Shown one piece after another: positions 21,556 through 30,792 of a stretch of DNA of 64,000 nt (positions are counted from its first letter, which is position 1; each line of letters starts with the position of its first letter). The notes beneath the pieces are model-generated. The model had not been told where the DNA came from. It was given only the letters and a program-made list of their open reading frames with translations, and ran no database searches. The stretch is from contig JAFRUN010000050.1 of the NCBI GenBank assembly GCA_017438865.1, positions 1 through 64,000 of the forward strand. The letters run 5' to 3'. The stretch is from Clostridia bacterium (lineage in GTDB: Bacteria; Bacillota; Clostridia; Christensenellales; CAG-138). The position numbers and the translations under genes were made by a program.

Positions 21556-22982
21556 CGGTCCTCGCCTCCCTTCTCACGCGAATAGAGCGGCACGTCGAAC
21601 CAGACCAGCGTTCCCTCGCCGACCTTGCTTTCAAAGTGCAGGGTGCTGCCGTGGATCTGCGCGATCCGGTTGCCGATCGCAAGACCGAGTCCCGCGCCGT
21701 GCTGTGCGCGCGAACGGGATTTGTCGACCATGAAGAACGCCTCGGTGATGCGCGAGATCTCCTCCGCCGGAATGCCGATGCCTTCGTCGCGCACGGAGAT
21801 GCGGTAGCGTCCCGCCTCGCGTCTGCCGGAAAGCGTGACAGTCTTGCCGGGCGAGCTCGCTTTTCGCGCATTGTCGATGAGGTTCGTGACGAGCGTCAGA
21901 AGCAGGTCCTTTTCATAGAGGATGATCTGCTGTTCGATGTCGTAGTCCAGCGTCAGCTCCGCCTTTTCGAGCATCGGCGTGACGACCGCCACCACATGTC
22001 CGAGCGCGCGCCGCGCATAGCCGCGGACCAGCTTGAAATCGTTTTTGTCGAGCACGACAAGGTCCATGAGCTTTAAGGACATCGCCTCGAGCCGCTTGCC
22101 TTCGGAGAAGATGAAGTTCGCCGCCATGAACGCGTCCTCCTCGTCGAGCTCGGTGCTGCGGAGCATGTCCGCATAGCCGATGATCGACGTCATCGGCGTC
22201 TTGAGCTCGTGCGAGAAGCTCGCGACAAAGTCCTTCTGTTGCTTGGCGTTCAGTTCGAGCGCATCGACCTTCTGCTCGATCGCGCCGGTCATGTCGTTGA
22301 ACGCCACGGTAAGATCGCCGATCTCGTCGAGCGTCGTCACGCGCGCGCGGCGCGAATAGTTGCCGCCGCCGATGACCTTGGTGAACCGCTGCAGGCGCCG
22401 CAGCGGCTTTGTGGTGAAATAGGAGACAAGAAGCATCGCGGCGATCGACACCGCAACGGTGATGATATGCAGAAGAATGACGGAATCGATCTGTTCTGCG
22501 CGAAGCCGCATCAGGTCGTTCGCGTCGTACCGAACGGACAGGAAGTAGTTTTTTCCGCCGATCGACACGCAGCCCGCCGTATCCAGGACGGTGCGGTCGC
22601 CCTCGCGGATCAGCCGGTACGCAAACCGCCTTACGCGCAGCTCGGTAAACGGCAGCGTTTCCGGAAAATCGTCCATGCTCGCCGTGATGAGCGCGGCGTC
22701 GGTATTGTAGATTGCGCAGGGCGATTCTACGCCCTGATTGGAGCCCGCGCGCTTTAAGATCTCCTCGTACATATCGGGCGACGCGGTGTTGTAATAAAAG
22801 TCGATGCCGTACAGCTCCGCTTCCATGGCGGACGCCAGCGCCGAATAATCCGCGACCGCCGCGTGTACGCGAAAACGAAGCGCTGTTTCAAAGCTCTGCG
22901 CGATCAGGATCTGTCCTGCCACGCCGAACAACAGCGCTACGATCAATACGGTACATATGCAGATTTTCAGAGCAAATCTCAT
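21552..22982 (-). CDS. Sensor histidine kinase
   Basis: A 476-residue membrane kinase. Transmembrane helices lie near residues 7-29 and 168-188 and flank an external sensor domain. A HAMP region (about 190-245) is followed by the dimerisation box FSHELKTP (phospho-acceptor His258) and an ATP-binding domain with NLIDNARKAS, DEGIGIP and GAGLGLAI. It overlaps the response regulator gene by 4 bases. The signal is unknown; the link to a sortase operon suggests an envelope stimulus. Confidence 0.93.
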   Translation of the reverse strand: MRFALKICICTVLIVALLFGVAGQILIAQSFETALRFRVHAAVADYSALASAMEAELYGIDFYYNTASPDMYEEILKRAGSNQGVESPCAIYNTDAALITASMDDFPETLPFTELRVRRFAYRLIREGDRTVLDTAGCVSIGGKNYFLSVRYDANDLMRLRAEQIDSVILLHIITVAVSIAAMLLVSYFTTKPLRRLQRFTKVIGGGNYSRRARVTTLDEIGDLTVAFNDMTGAIEQKVDALELNAKQQKDFVASFSHELKTPMTSIIGYADMLRSTELDEEDAFMAANFIFSEGKRLEAMSLKLMDLVVLDKNDFKLVRGYARRALGHVVAVVTPMLEKAELTLDYDIEQQIILYEKDLLLTLVTNLIDNARKASSPGKTVTLSGRREAGRYRISVRDEGIGIPAEEISRITEAFFMVDKSRSRAQHGAGLGLAIGNRIAQIHGSTLHFESKVGEGTLVWFDVPLYSREKGGEDR

Positions 22983-23641
22983 GTTTCGGGAATGTCCAGA
23001 CGATAGCCGATCTTATGGACCGTTTTGATGCGGTCCTGCCAGCCGAGTTTGCGGCGCAGACGCTGCACATGGCTGTCCAGCGTGCGCGTCTCGCCGATGT
23101 AGTCCGTTTCCCACACGCGCTCGAACAGCGTTTCGCGGAACAGCGCCGTGTTGGGGTTCTGCACAAAGAGCACGAGCAGATCGAATTCCTTACGCGTCAG
23201 ATCGACGCGCTTCCCGTTCTGAAAAACGTCGCGCGCGTCCAGGTCGATCAGAATGTCGAGGCATTGAATGAGCCCCTGGCTCTTATTGTAACGGCGCAGC
23301 ACCACCTCGATGCGCGCCAGAAGCTCCACGATCTCGAACGGCTTGACAATGTAGTCCTCCGCGCCGAGCTTCAGCCCCTTGACGCGGTCGTTCACGTCGC
23401 TTTTTGCCGTGAGGAAGATCACGGGGATGCCCATCGGGCGGATATAGGCAAGCAGATCATAGCCGTCGAACTTCGGCAGCATGATGTCCAGAAGCACGAG
23501 GTCGAACGGATTTTTCTCGAGCAGATCCGCCGCCTGCTGCCCGTCGTACGCGCAGGTGCACATATATCCCTGCCGCGTCAGATTCATGCGGATCAGGTTT
23601 GCGATCGGTTCTTCGTCGTCCACGATCAGGATCTTTATCAT
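22979..23641 (-). CDS. OmpR-family response regulator
   Basis: A 220-residue regulator. The receiver domain has DDE (8-10), phospho-acceptor Asp52 in LLDIMLP, Thr78 and Lys100 (VKPF). The C-terminal winged helix ends RTLDSHVQRLRRKLG...TVHKIGYRL. The start at MIKILIVDD is set by a GGAGG site; the upstream frame lacks one. Its promoter carries a 24-bp element repeated in front of the sortase operon at 59.5 kb, so it probably regulates itself and that operon. Confidence 0.93.
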   Translation of the reverse strand: MIKILIVDDEEPIANLIRMNLTRQGYMCTCAYDGQQAADLLEKNPFDLVLLDIMLPKFDGYDLLAYIRPMGIPVIFLTAKSDVNDRVKGLKLGAEDYIVKPFEIVELLARIEVVLRRYNKSQGLIQCLDILIDLDARDVFQNGKRVDLTRKEFDLLVLFVQNPNTALFRETLFERVWETDYIGETRTLDSHVQRLRRKLGWQDRIKTVHKIGYRLDIPET

Positions 23642-23673
23642 TTTCCCATCCTCCGATTCCTTTTCATGGAAAA

Positions 23674-23706
23674 AGTGTAGCATACAAATGCGGACAAAAT
23701 GTAACA
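23674..23706 (-). promoter_or_regulatory. Promoter and probable regulator-binding element of the two-component operon
   Basis: A TACACT box (23674-23679) is preceded, after 3 bases, by a 24-bp element (23683-23706) reading TGTTACATTT, four bases, CGCATTTGTA on the minus strand. CATTT recurs at 11-bp spacing, as in OmpR/PhoB-type sites. No good -35 box is present, which fits activation by a bound regulator. The element matches 59534-59557 at 20 of 24 positions. Confidence 0.65.
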
Positions 23707-23825
23707 CGAGTGTTGCGAACCCGCATTTTTTGCAAGTTTTTTACAAAAATCGCCCGCAGAATCCCGAATACAGTATAACACAATCCGGCGCGTCCGTCAA
23801 AGCATTCCTGTCGACAAAGTTCGGG

Positions 23826-23854
23826 TTGCATTGCGCGCCGGGAAAGCGTATAAT
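23826..23854 (+). promoter_or_regulatory. Promoter of the GH13 amylase gene (leaderless)
   Basis: TTGCAT (23826-23831), 17-base spacer, TATAAT (23849-23854). The ATG is 8 bases on, with no ribosome site. Confidence 0.75.
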
Positions 23855-23862
23855 ATACGCGT

Positions 23863-25761
23863 ATGAACTGGTACTATCATTCCCGCGATCCGCATTACAA
23901 ACAGCCGTTCGGCGCCGTCAAAACCGGCGAGACGGTCTCGCTTCGCATCGACGGCGCGCCGAGCGCGCTCGCCGAGCTTTTGCTGTACCTGCCGGACGGA
24001 CCGAAAACGCTTCCCATGCATTGGGACGGGACCGCGTACCGCGCGGCGTTTACGGCGCCTCTTTCGCCCTGCCGCATGGGCTATGGGTTCCGCATCAACG
24101 GCCGGTATTTCGGCGCGGAAAGCGGCGAGGCGTCCTTTGCGGACCATCCGCAGACCTACGGACTGACCGTTTACGACGGCGCATTTCAGACGCCCGAATG
24201 GTTCCGGCACGCCGTGGTGTATCAGATCTTCCCCGACCGCTTCTTCTGCTCCGACCGCGAACGGTTTCTGCGCGCGGTCGCGGATTACCGCGCGACGGGG
24301 CGTCCCGCCTTTGTGCACGACGATCCCTTTGAGCAGCCGTATTATACGCCGCACGGCGGCGCGAAAGCGTATGCGCCGGACGACTATTTCGGCGGCGACC
24401 TTCCCGGCATACAGGCAAAGCTCCCGTATCTTGCCTCGCTCGGCGTGACGTGCATCTATCTGAACCCGATCTTCGCCGCGCACTCGAACCACCGGTACAA
24501 CACGGCGGATTACCGTTCGATCGACCCGCTGCTCGGCACGAACGACGATTTCAAGTCGCTCTGCACCGCGGCGAAGGCGCACGGCATCCGCATCATTCTG
24601 GACGGTGTGTTCTCGCACACCGGCGACGACTCGATCTATTTCGACCGTTACGGACGGTACAAGACCGACGGCGCCTGCGAGAGCAAGGACTCGCCGTATT
24701 ATCCGTGGTACCGGTTTTATGACTACCCGAAGACCTACGAATGCTGGTGGAACTTCGAGACGCTGCCCGACGTGGAGGAGACCGAGCCGAGCTATACCGA
24801 ATTCATTCAGGGCGAAAACGGCGTGCTCCGTATGTGGCTGAAAGCGGGCGCGTCCGGCTGGCGGCTCGACGTGGCGGACGAGCTGCCGGATTCGTTCATT
24901 CGCGGCGTGCGCCGTTCGATCAAGGACTTCGATCCCGACGCGGTGCTGATCGGCGAGGTGTGGGACAACTGCGCGACCAAGTTCGGTCCGGAAGGACGGC
25001 GCGGCTACGTCAACGGCGACGAGCTCGACGCGCCGATGAACTACCGCTTCCGCGAGCCGACCGTGGAGTTTCTGAACGGGCGCAGCGACGCCTTTACCTA
25101 TGCGAACCTGTGGAACGCGCTCACGGAGGACTACCCGAAGCCGTTTCTGGACGCGTGCCTGAACCTTCTGGGCTCGCACGACACCGAGCGCATCCGAACC
25201 GCGCTGTGCGGCATTCCCGACGCGCGAACGCTCTCGCGCGCAGAACAGCTCGCGATCCGTCCGGATCGGGCGACGCTTGCGCGGGCGACAAAGCGGGTGC
25301 TTCTCGGCTACGCGCTGATGGCGTTTCTGCCCGGCGTGCCGTGCATCTACTACGGCGACGAAGCCGGCATGACCGGCATGTCCGATCCGTTGAACCGCGG
25401 CATGTTCCCGTGGGGACGCGAGGACGCCGGCCTCACCGAACAGGTGCGGAAGTTGATGCGTCTGCACCGCGAAAGCGACGCGATCAGAAACGGAACGACG
25501 CGCGTTGCGGCGATCGGAAAGCAGACGCTTTGCGTGATCCGCGAAAGCGAAGCGGAAACGCTGCTCCTTCTCGCGAACGCCGCCGACGCGCCGGTCAAAG
25601 CCGTGCTCTTCCCCGCGCAGTTCCATGAAGGCGCCGCGGCGACGGAGCCGTTCGCGCTTGCCGGAACGTATGTCGGCGAGAACGGCGATACGCTCACGGC
25701 GCGCGGCTCGCTTTCGGTCTCGATCCCGGCAAACGGGTTCCGGATCCTGAAAAAGGCATGA
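23863..25761 (+). CDS. GH13 alpha-glucan hydrolase (neopullulanase/cyclomaltodextrinase type)
   Basis: A 632-residue cytoplasmic enzyme. An N-terminal beta domain (residues 1-110) of the neopullulanase type precedes the catalytic barrel. Conserved motifs are DGVFSHTG (247-254), GWRLDVADE (nucleophile Asp336), LIGEVWD (acid/base Glu365) and LLGSHDTER (Asp440), with a C-terminal beta domain. It should cleave maltodextrins, cyclodextrins or pullulan imported by the cell. No signal peptide is seen. It is monocistronic and appears leaderless. Confidence 0.9.
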   Translation: MNWYYHSRDPHYKQPFGAVKTGETVSLRIDGAPSALAELLLYLPDGPKTLPMHWDGTAYRAAFTAPLSPCRMGYGFRINGRYFGAESGEASFADHPQTYGLTVYDGAFQTPEWFRHAVVYQIFPDRFFCSDRERFLRAVADYRATGRPAFVHDDPFEQPYYTPHGGAKAYAPDDYFGGDLPGIQAKLPYLASLGVTCIYLNPIFAAHSNHRYNTADYRSIDPLLGTNDDFKSLCTAAKAHGIRIILDGVFSHTGDDSIYFDRYGRYKTDGACESKDSPYYPWYRFYDYPKTYECWWNFETLPDVEETEPSYTEFIQGENGVLRMWLKAGASGWRLDVADELPDSFIRGVRRSIKDFDPDAVLIGEVWDNCATKFGPEGRRGYVNGDELDAPMNYRFREPTVEFLNGRSDAFTYANLWNALTEDYPKPFLDACLNLLGSHDTERIRTALCGIPDARTLSRAEQLAIRPDRATLARATKRVLLGYALMAFLPGVPCIYYGDEAGMTGMSDPLNRGMFPWGREDAGLTEQVRKLMRLHRESDAIRNGTTRVAAIGKQTLCVIRESEAETLLLLANAADAPVKAVLFPAQFHEGAAATEPFALAGTYVGENGDTLTARGSLSVSIPANGFRILKKA

Positions 25762-25788
25762 GCTTCACCGAAAAATCACAATCCGCTG

Positions 25789-25817
25789 TTGAAAAACGGC
25801 AAAAATCCTGATATACT
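25789..25817 (+). promoter_or_regulatory. Sigma-A promoter of the DUF1858 gene
   Basis: TTGAAA (25789-25794), 17-base spacer, TATACT (25812-25817). Confidence 0.8.
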
Positions 25818-25849
25818 GATCCCACCGAATAAGAAAAGGAGTACGAACC

Positions 25850-26047
25850 ATGATCACGAAGGACATGAACATCCGTAAAATCATCGAAATCGACGAGAAC
25901 CTCGCGGGCATTCTGATCGCATCCGGTATGCATTGCCTCGGCTGCGCAATGTCACACTTCGAGAACCTCGAAGAAGCGTGCGCCGTCCACGGCATCGACG
26001 CGGACGAGCTGTGCAAGGCGCTCAACGATTACCTCGAGAACAAATAA
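25850..26047 (+). CDS. DUF1858 redox disulfide domain protein
   Basis: A 65-residue protein consisting of one DUF1858 domain, with the Cys pair in GMHCLGCAMSHFENLEEAC. The family is often linked to hybrid-cluster proteins in anaerobes and is thought to have a redox or thiol role, but its function is not settled. The start follows AAAAGGAG. It has its own promoter and a terminator at 26062. Confidence 0.85.
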   Translation: MITKDMNIRKIIEIDENLAGILIASGMHCLGCAMSHFENLEEACAVHGIDADELCKALNDYLENK

Positions 26048-26061
26048 GCACTTTTTGAACC

Positions 26062-26090
26062 GCCCTGCCGGCACCGGCGGGGCATTTTTT
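26062..26090 (+). terminator. Terminator after the DUF1858 gene
   Basis: GCCCTGCCGG/CCGGCGGGGC stem followed by a run of T at 26085-26090. Confidence 0.8.
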
Positions 26091-26095
26091 GAGCA

Positions 26096-26898
26096 ATGGG
26101 AAACATCGTTACGCTGGATTCGATCGACCGGGAAGAGCTCGACGTGTACGCGCGGCTCACCGAGGCGCAGATCCGAAACCGTCTGGAGCCCGAAAAGGGC
26201 GTCTTCATCGCGGAAAGTCCGAAGGTGATCCGGCTTGCGCTGGACGCGGGGTATGAACCCGTTTCCTTTTTGATGGAGCAAAAGCACATCGAAGGTACGC
26301 GAAGGACCTTCTTTTGCGCTGTCCCGACGCGCCGGTCTATACGGGCGAACGCGCGCTCTTAAAGGAGCTGACCGGCTATGAGCTGACGCGCGGGGTGCTT
26401 TCCGCCATGCGAAGAAAGCCGCTGCCCGCGTTGGATGCGGTCCTTTTCGACGCAAAGCGCGTCGCCGTACTCGACGGGATCGTCGACGCCTCGAACCTCG
26501 GCGCGATCGTCAGAAGCGCCGCCGCGCTGAACATCGACGCGGTGCTGTTTTCGTCCGCGTGCTGCGACCCTCTGAACCGCCGCGCGGTGCGCGTATCCAT
26601 GGGCACGATCTTTCAGGTGCCGTGGACGGTCCTTCCGGAAAACGGGCTCGCGCTGCTGCGCGGATACGGCTTTGCGGCCGCGGCGATGGCGCTGGTCGAC
26701 GATTCGCTTGCAATGGACGATCCGAAATTGAAAGCGATCGACCGCCTCGCCGTCGTGCTCGGCACGGAGGGCGACGGTTTGAGCAAAGAGACGATCGCCG
26801 CCTGCGACTTTGCGGTCAAAATCCCGATGGCGCACGGCGTGGACTCCTTAAACGTCGCCGCCGCAAGCGCCGTCGCGTTCTGGGAGCTGCGGAGATAA
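26096..26898 (+). pseudogene. SpoU/TrmH-family rRNA methyltransferase, frameshifted
   Basis: The N-terminal substrate-binding part (RNRLEPEKGVFIAESPKVIRLALDAG) is in one frame and the SpoU domain (GIVDASNLGAIVRSAAALNIDAVL, LGTEGDGLS, IPMAHGVDSLNVAAASAVA) in another. Reading HIEGTR in the first frame and KDLLLRCPDAPVYTGE in the second restores the family sequence, so one base appears to be missing at about 26299-26302. Intact length would be near 268 residues. The domain after the break is well conserved, pointing to a recent mutation or a sequence error. The ATG at 26096 has no clear ribosome site. Confidence 0.8.
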
Positions 26899-26908
26899 AA
26901 CCAAACGA

Positions 26909-26941
26909 AAAAAGGATCACGGAAATCCCGTGATCCTTTTT
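26909..26941. terminator. Bidirectional terminator
   Basis: A 14-bp stem (AAAAAGGATCACGG/CCGTGATCCTTTTT) between convergent genes. Confidence 0.88.
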
Positions 26942-26950
26942 GTTTCTGTC

Positions 26951-28735
26951 TCAATTCAACAGCTCGTACTGCGAATTGTAGATCTCCGCGTAAAAGCCGT
27001 TCTTTGCGAGCAGTTCCTTATGTGTGCCCTGCTCCACGATCGTGCCGTGGTTGACGACGAGGATCGTGTCGGCGTCGACGATCGTCGAAAGGCGGTGCGC
27101 GATGACGAAGCTCGTGCGGTCCTTCATCAGATCGTCCATCGTCCTTTGGATCAGGATCTCCGTGCGCGTATCGACGTTAGAAGTCGCCTCATCAAGGATC
27201 AGGATCGGGCGGTTCGCAAGGTATGCGCGCGCGATGGTCAGAAGCTGCTTCTGCCCGCCGGAGATGTTCGTCGTCTCCTCGTTGATCACGGTATTGTAGC
27301 CGTCCGGCAGCGAGCGGATGAAGCGGTCGATGTGCGCACGCCGCGCCGCCTCGTGCACCTCCTCCTCGGTTGCGTCCGGACGTCCGTAGGCGATATTGTC
27401 GTAGATCGTGCCGGAAAACAGCCAGGTGTCCTGCAGCACCATCGAAAAGACGCTCCTGAGTTCGCTGCGCGGCATCCGGTATACATCCTTGCCGTCGACG
27501 AGGATGCGTCCGCCGTCGACGTCGTAAAAGCGCATCAGAAGGTTCACGATCGTCGTCTTTCCGCCGCCGGTCGGACCGACGACGGCGACCTTTTCGCCCG
27601 CGCGGACGTTGATCGTAAGTCCCTTGATCAGCGGCTGTTTGGGATCGTAGGAGAAGTCGACGTTCTCGAACCGCACGTTTCCGACGCCGTCCGGCGCGGT
27701 CTCCTCCGTCGCCTCGGTCATCTCCTCCTCGTCGAGCATCTTATAGACGCGCTCCGAGGACGCGATCGTCTGCTGCAGCATGGAAAAGCCCTGCGCAATG
27801 CTTTCCAAAGGTCCCGCGAACATACGCGCGTAGAGCACGAACGCGACGATCGTGCCGACGCTCATGCCGAACAGGTTGTTCGCGGCGAAGATGCCGCCGA
27901 TGATGCAGATCGCGATATAGGCGATGTTGTTGGTCAGCGCCACGATCGGCTGCACGATCGAAGCGAGGAACGTGCCCTTCTGCGCCGCGGCGCGCATATC
28001 GCCGCACAGCGCCGCCTGCCGCTCGCGCTGACGCTTCTCCTGATGGAACGCCTTGACCGTGTCGAAGCCCGTGAAGGTCTCCTCGGTCAGCGCATACAGC
28101 TTGCCGTTCGTCTTACGCACCGACGCAAAATACTTTTCGCTCCTCCCCGCGATCTTCGCGGACAAAAACAGCGAAAGCGGCACAAGCACGACGACGGCGG
28201 CGGCAAGGATCGGGTTCAGCATAAAGATCAGCACGATGATGCCGGCGAGCTTCAGCACGCCGGAGATCAGCGTTTCCAGGAAGCTGTGCACCGTCGTTCC
28301 CATGACGGAGACGTCGTCGGTCATGTGCGAGATGATCTCGCCATTCGGCGTTTGATCGATGTATCGCACCGGAAGCCGGCGGATCTTGTCGCTCATGCGG
28401 ATGCGGATCGCGCAGGTGAAGTGCCTGGAAACGACGTTGTTCATGATCAGCATTTCAAAGATCATCGCAAGCGAGCTTCCCGCGTAAGCCGCGGCGAGCA
28501 GGACGCATTCCATCCCGAATTTCGCCTTGTCGAACACGGCGGGCTGTCCGAGGTGTGCCGGCTCCCAGTAGTCATACAGCCGGTCGGACAGCGCGCGCAG
28601 AATTTCCGGCGTAACGAGAGACAGCGCGACCGAGATGAGACTGACGAACGCGCCGAGCACGAGCCAGCCCGCGATCGGCTTCGTGTCCTTTAAGATGCGC
28701 AGTACGGTTTTGCCGGAAGTGTTTCCCTTCTTCAT
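26951..28735 (-). CDS. ABC exporter half-transporter (catalytic-site subunit)
   Basis: A 594-residue half-transporter. Six membrane helices lie in residues 20-320, then a nucleotide-binding domain with Walker A GPTGGGKTT, signature NISGGQKQ, Walker B ILILDEATSNVD with the catalytic Glu, and the switch IAHRLST. It overlaps the preceding gene by 4 bases (ATGA); the partner has an altered Walker B, so the pair should form a heterodimer of the multidrug or lipid exporter type. The substrate is unknown. Confidence 0.93.
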   Translation of the reverse strand: MKKGNTSGKTVLRILKDTKPIAGWLVLGAFVSLISVALSLVTPEILRALSDRLYDYWEPAHLGQPAVFDKAKFGMECVLLAAAYAGSSLAMIFEMLIMNNVVSRHFTCAIRIRMSDKIRRLPVRYIDQTPNGEIISHMTDDVSVMGTTVHSFLETLISGVLKLAGIIVLIFMLNPILAAAVVVLVPLSLFLSAKIAGRSEKYFASVRKTNGKLYALTEETFTGFDTVKAFHQEKRQRERQAALCGDMRAAAQKGTFLASIVQPIVALTNNIAYIAICIIGGIFAANNLFGMSVGTIVAFVLYARMFAGPLESIAQGFSMLQQTIASSERVYKMLDEEEMTEATEETAPDGVGNVRFENVDFSYDPKQPLIKGLTINVRAGEKVAVVGPTGGGKTTIVNLLMRFYDVDGGRILVDGKDVYRMPRSELRSVFSMVLQDTWLFSGTIYDNIAYGRPDATEEEVHEAARRAHIDRFIRSLPDGYNTVINEETTNISGGQKQLLTIARAYLANRPILILDEATSNVDTRTEILIQRTMDDLMKDRTSFVIAHRLSTIVDADTILVVNHGTIVEQGTHKELLAKNGFYAEIYNSQYELLN

Positions 28736-30462
28736 ACGGCGTCACCTCCCAACTGCGAACGGACGATCTCGCGATAGACCTCGCAGGTCTTCATAAGCTC
28801 GGCGTGCGTGCCGGTCCCGACAATGCTGCCCTGCTCGATGACAAAAATGACGTCACACCGCATGGCAGTCGCCGCGCGCTGCGTGATAATGATCTGCGTT
28901 TTGCCCGCAAGATAACGGTTCAGCGCTTTCCGCAGCTTGCTCTCGGTGAGAAAGTCGAGCGCGGAAAAACTGTCGTCGAACACATAGACCGACGCGGGCT
29001 TCAGGATCGTGCGCGCAATGCTGATGCGCTGCTTCTGCCCGCCCGAAATGTTCGCGCCGGACTGCGCAAGGCGGTACGCAAGCCCTTCCTCGTGCGATTC
29101 GGCAAACTCCGTCATCTGCGCGATGTCCAGAACGTTTTTGACCGCGTTATCGTCCGCGTCCGGATCGCCCATGCGCACGTTGTCCAGAAGCGTCCCCTCG
29201 AACACCATGCCCTTCTGCAGCGCCGCAGAGATGTTCTCGCGCACGCCGCCGCGGCCGATCTCCTCATACGACCGTCCGCCGAGGGAAATGCTCCCTTCCG
29301 TCGGCGCGTAGAAATCCAGAAGCAGCTTGAGGATCGTCGATTTCCCGCTGCCCGTTCCGCCGATCAGCGCCGCGGTCTGTCCCGCTTTGACCGTCATATT
29401 GACGCCGGAAACGGTTTTGAGCTCGCTGCCCGGATAAGCAAAGCCGACGTTCTCGAGCACCAGATCGCCGCCGATGATCGTGCCGTCGCCCGCCTCCGCC
29501 GGTTCGTCCGGCAGATCCAGCACTTCGGTCACACGGTTCACGCAGACCTTCAGATGCGGCAGAAACACGAACGTCCAGCTGAGCATCATTACGCCGTTCA
29601 GGATCAGCGCGACGTACTGCACCGTGGCAATGATCCCGCCCGCGGTGAGTCCCGCGTTCATCAGCCCGGGATCCTGCAGACGGTTCGCGCCGACCGCAAG
29701 CATCACGACCGTCGCGAGGTTCAGCGCCAGCATGCACAGCGGGTTCACATACCCCGCGCGCACGTTTGCGCGGATGATGTACTTCGCCATCTCCTCCGTT
29801 GCATGCGCGATGCGTCCGTGCTCGTGCGCCTCCTTGTCGAACGCGCGGATCACGCGGACCCCGGAAAGGCGCTCACGCATCAGGCGGTTCTGCTCGTCGA
29901 TGTATTCGTCGGAAAGCTTCCACAGCCCGTCGAGGTGCCGGACGATCGGAAACAGGATCAGAAACGCGACCGGCATGGACGCAAGCAGGATCAGCGCCAG
30001 CACGCGGTCGCTTAAAAACGCGAACGCTACGCCGCCCGCCAGCAGGATCGGAACGACGACCACAACGTTGACAAACATCGAGGATGCGCCGGAGATCGTG
30101 GAAACGTCGTGCGTGGAGCGCGTCAGAAGGCCCGACGTGCCGATCTTCGAGAAGTTCTCGAAATCGAGCGCCGACGCCTTGTCGAAAATGCTGCGCGTGA
30201 GATCGTGCGAAAAGCCCGCGGAGACCCTGGCGTTGACCGCGCCCATCCAGATCGCGCCGAGCATCGAGATGACTGCGAGCCCGAGCATCAGCGCGCCGAG
30301 CTTCAGGATCACGCCCATGTTGCCGGCGGCGATGCCGTCGTCGACGATGCGGCTCATCAGGTACGGCAGAAACGCCCCTCCGAGTGTGAACAGAAGGCAC
30401 AGCGCGCCGGTCAGGATCAGCTGCTTTTTATACGGTTTCAAAAAAGGAAAGATCTTTTTCAT
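28732..30462 (-). CDS. ABC exporter half-transporter (degenerate-site subunit)
   Basis: A 576-residue half-transporter with an N-terminal six-helix domain and an NBD: Walker A GGTGSGKST, signature NISGGQKQR, Walker B VYVFDDSFSALD. The catalytic Glu is replaced by Asp and the switch region is IITQRAAT rather than a canonical His loop. This is the usual degenerate partner in heterodimeric exporters. The start at MKKIFPFLKP is chosen because a TATACT box ends 6 bases upstream; the longer frame runs through the promoter. Confidence 0.9.
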   Translation of the reverse strand: MKKIFPFLKPYKKQLILTGALCLLFTLGGAFLPYLMSRIVDDGIAAGNMGVILKLGALMLGLAVISMLGAIWMGAVNARVSAGFSHDLTRSIFDKASALDFENFSKIGTSGLLTRSTHDVSTISGASSMFVNVVVVVPILLAGGVAFAFLSDRVLALILLASMPVAFLILFPIVRHLDGLWKLSDEYIDEQNRLMRERLSGVRVIRAFDKEAHEHGRIAHATEEMAKYIIRANVRAGYVNPLCMLALNLATVVMLAVGANRLQDPGLMNAGLTAGGIIATVQYVALILNGVMMLSWTFVFLPHLKVCVNRVTEVLDLPDEPAEAGDGTIIGGDLVLENVGFAYPGSELKTVSGVNMTVKAGQTAALIGGTGSGKSTILKLLLDFYAPTEGSISLGGRSYEEIGRGGVRENISAALQKGMVFEGTLLDNVRMGDPDADDNAVKNVLDIAQMTEFAESHEEGLAYRLAQSGANISGGQKQRISIARTILKPASVYVFDDSFSALDFLTESKLRKALNRYLAGKTQIIITQRAATAMRCDVIFVIEQGSIVGTGTHAELMKTCEVYREIVRSQLGGDAV

Positions 30463-30468
30463 GGCTTC

Positions 30469-30497
30469 AGTATACGGTCCGGCGCGGCAAAAAACCA
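30469..30497 (-). promoter_or_regulatory. -10 box at the ABC exporter start (leaderless)
   Basis: TATACT at 30469-30474, so the expected transcription start at 30462 is the A of the ATG. The -35 region (TGGTTT) is weak. Confidence 0.5.
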
Positions 30498-30602
30498 GCA
30501 ACCGGCGGTTGAGTTCCCTAAACCGTTCGTTTGCCGCGGAAAAGCACGGCAAAGGTCGGTCCCTGCCTGTTGTTTTCATAAAAAACAGTTTTCTTCAGTA
30601 TA

Positions 30603-30622
30603 ACGGAACGGCCCCGTTCCGT
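30603..30622. promoter_or_regulatory. Perfect 9-bp inverted repeat, possible operator
   Basis: ACGGAACGG-CC-CCGTTCCGT in the 330-bp gap between the ABC operon and the XRE-type regulator. It lacks a T-run on either strand, so it is more likely a protein site or cruciform than a terminator. The rest of the gap is AT-rich with no gene. Confidence 0.4.
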
Positions 30623-30741
30623 CAAGGACCGCAGCTCTCCGATATAATCCGATTATGTCTATACAAATTGTTTTTCTGTTCCAATTTTTCCAGCTTCTAT
30701 GCGCGTTTCAAAAAGTTCACAATCAAACAATATATTTTTAA

Positions 30742-30771
30742 TTGACAGGGTTTTCCCCGTTATGTTATGAT
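30742..30771 (+). promoter_or_regulatory. Sigma-A promoter of the XRE-type regulator
   Basis: TTGACA (30742-30747), 18-base spacer, TATGAT (30766-30771). Confidence 0.75.
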
Positions 30772-30792
30772 AGCGGGGTGGAGGTGTGAAAA

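Noticed and set aside
23797..25626. A 609-codon frame antisense to the GH13 amylase
   Set aside because: It mirrors the amylase codons, and the amylase has all catalytic motifs and a promoter.
26290..26320. Programmed frameshift in the SpoU methylase gene
   Set aside because: No slippery heptamer or following pseudoknot is evident at the break.
26930..28693. A 587-codon frame antisense to the first ABC transporter gene
   Set aside because: It is a shadow with no family features; the sense gene is unambiguous.
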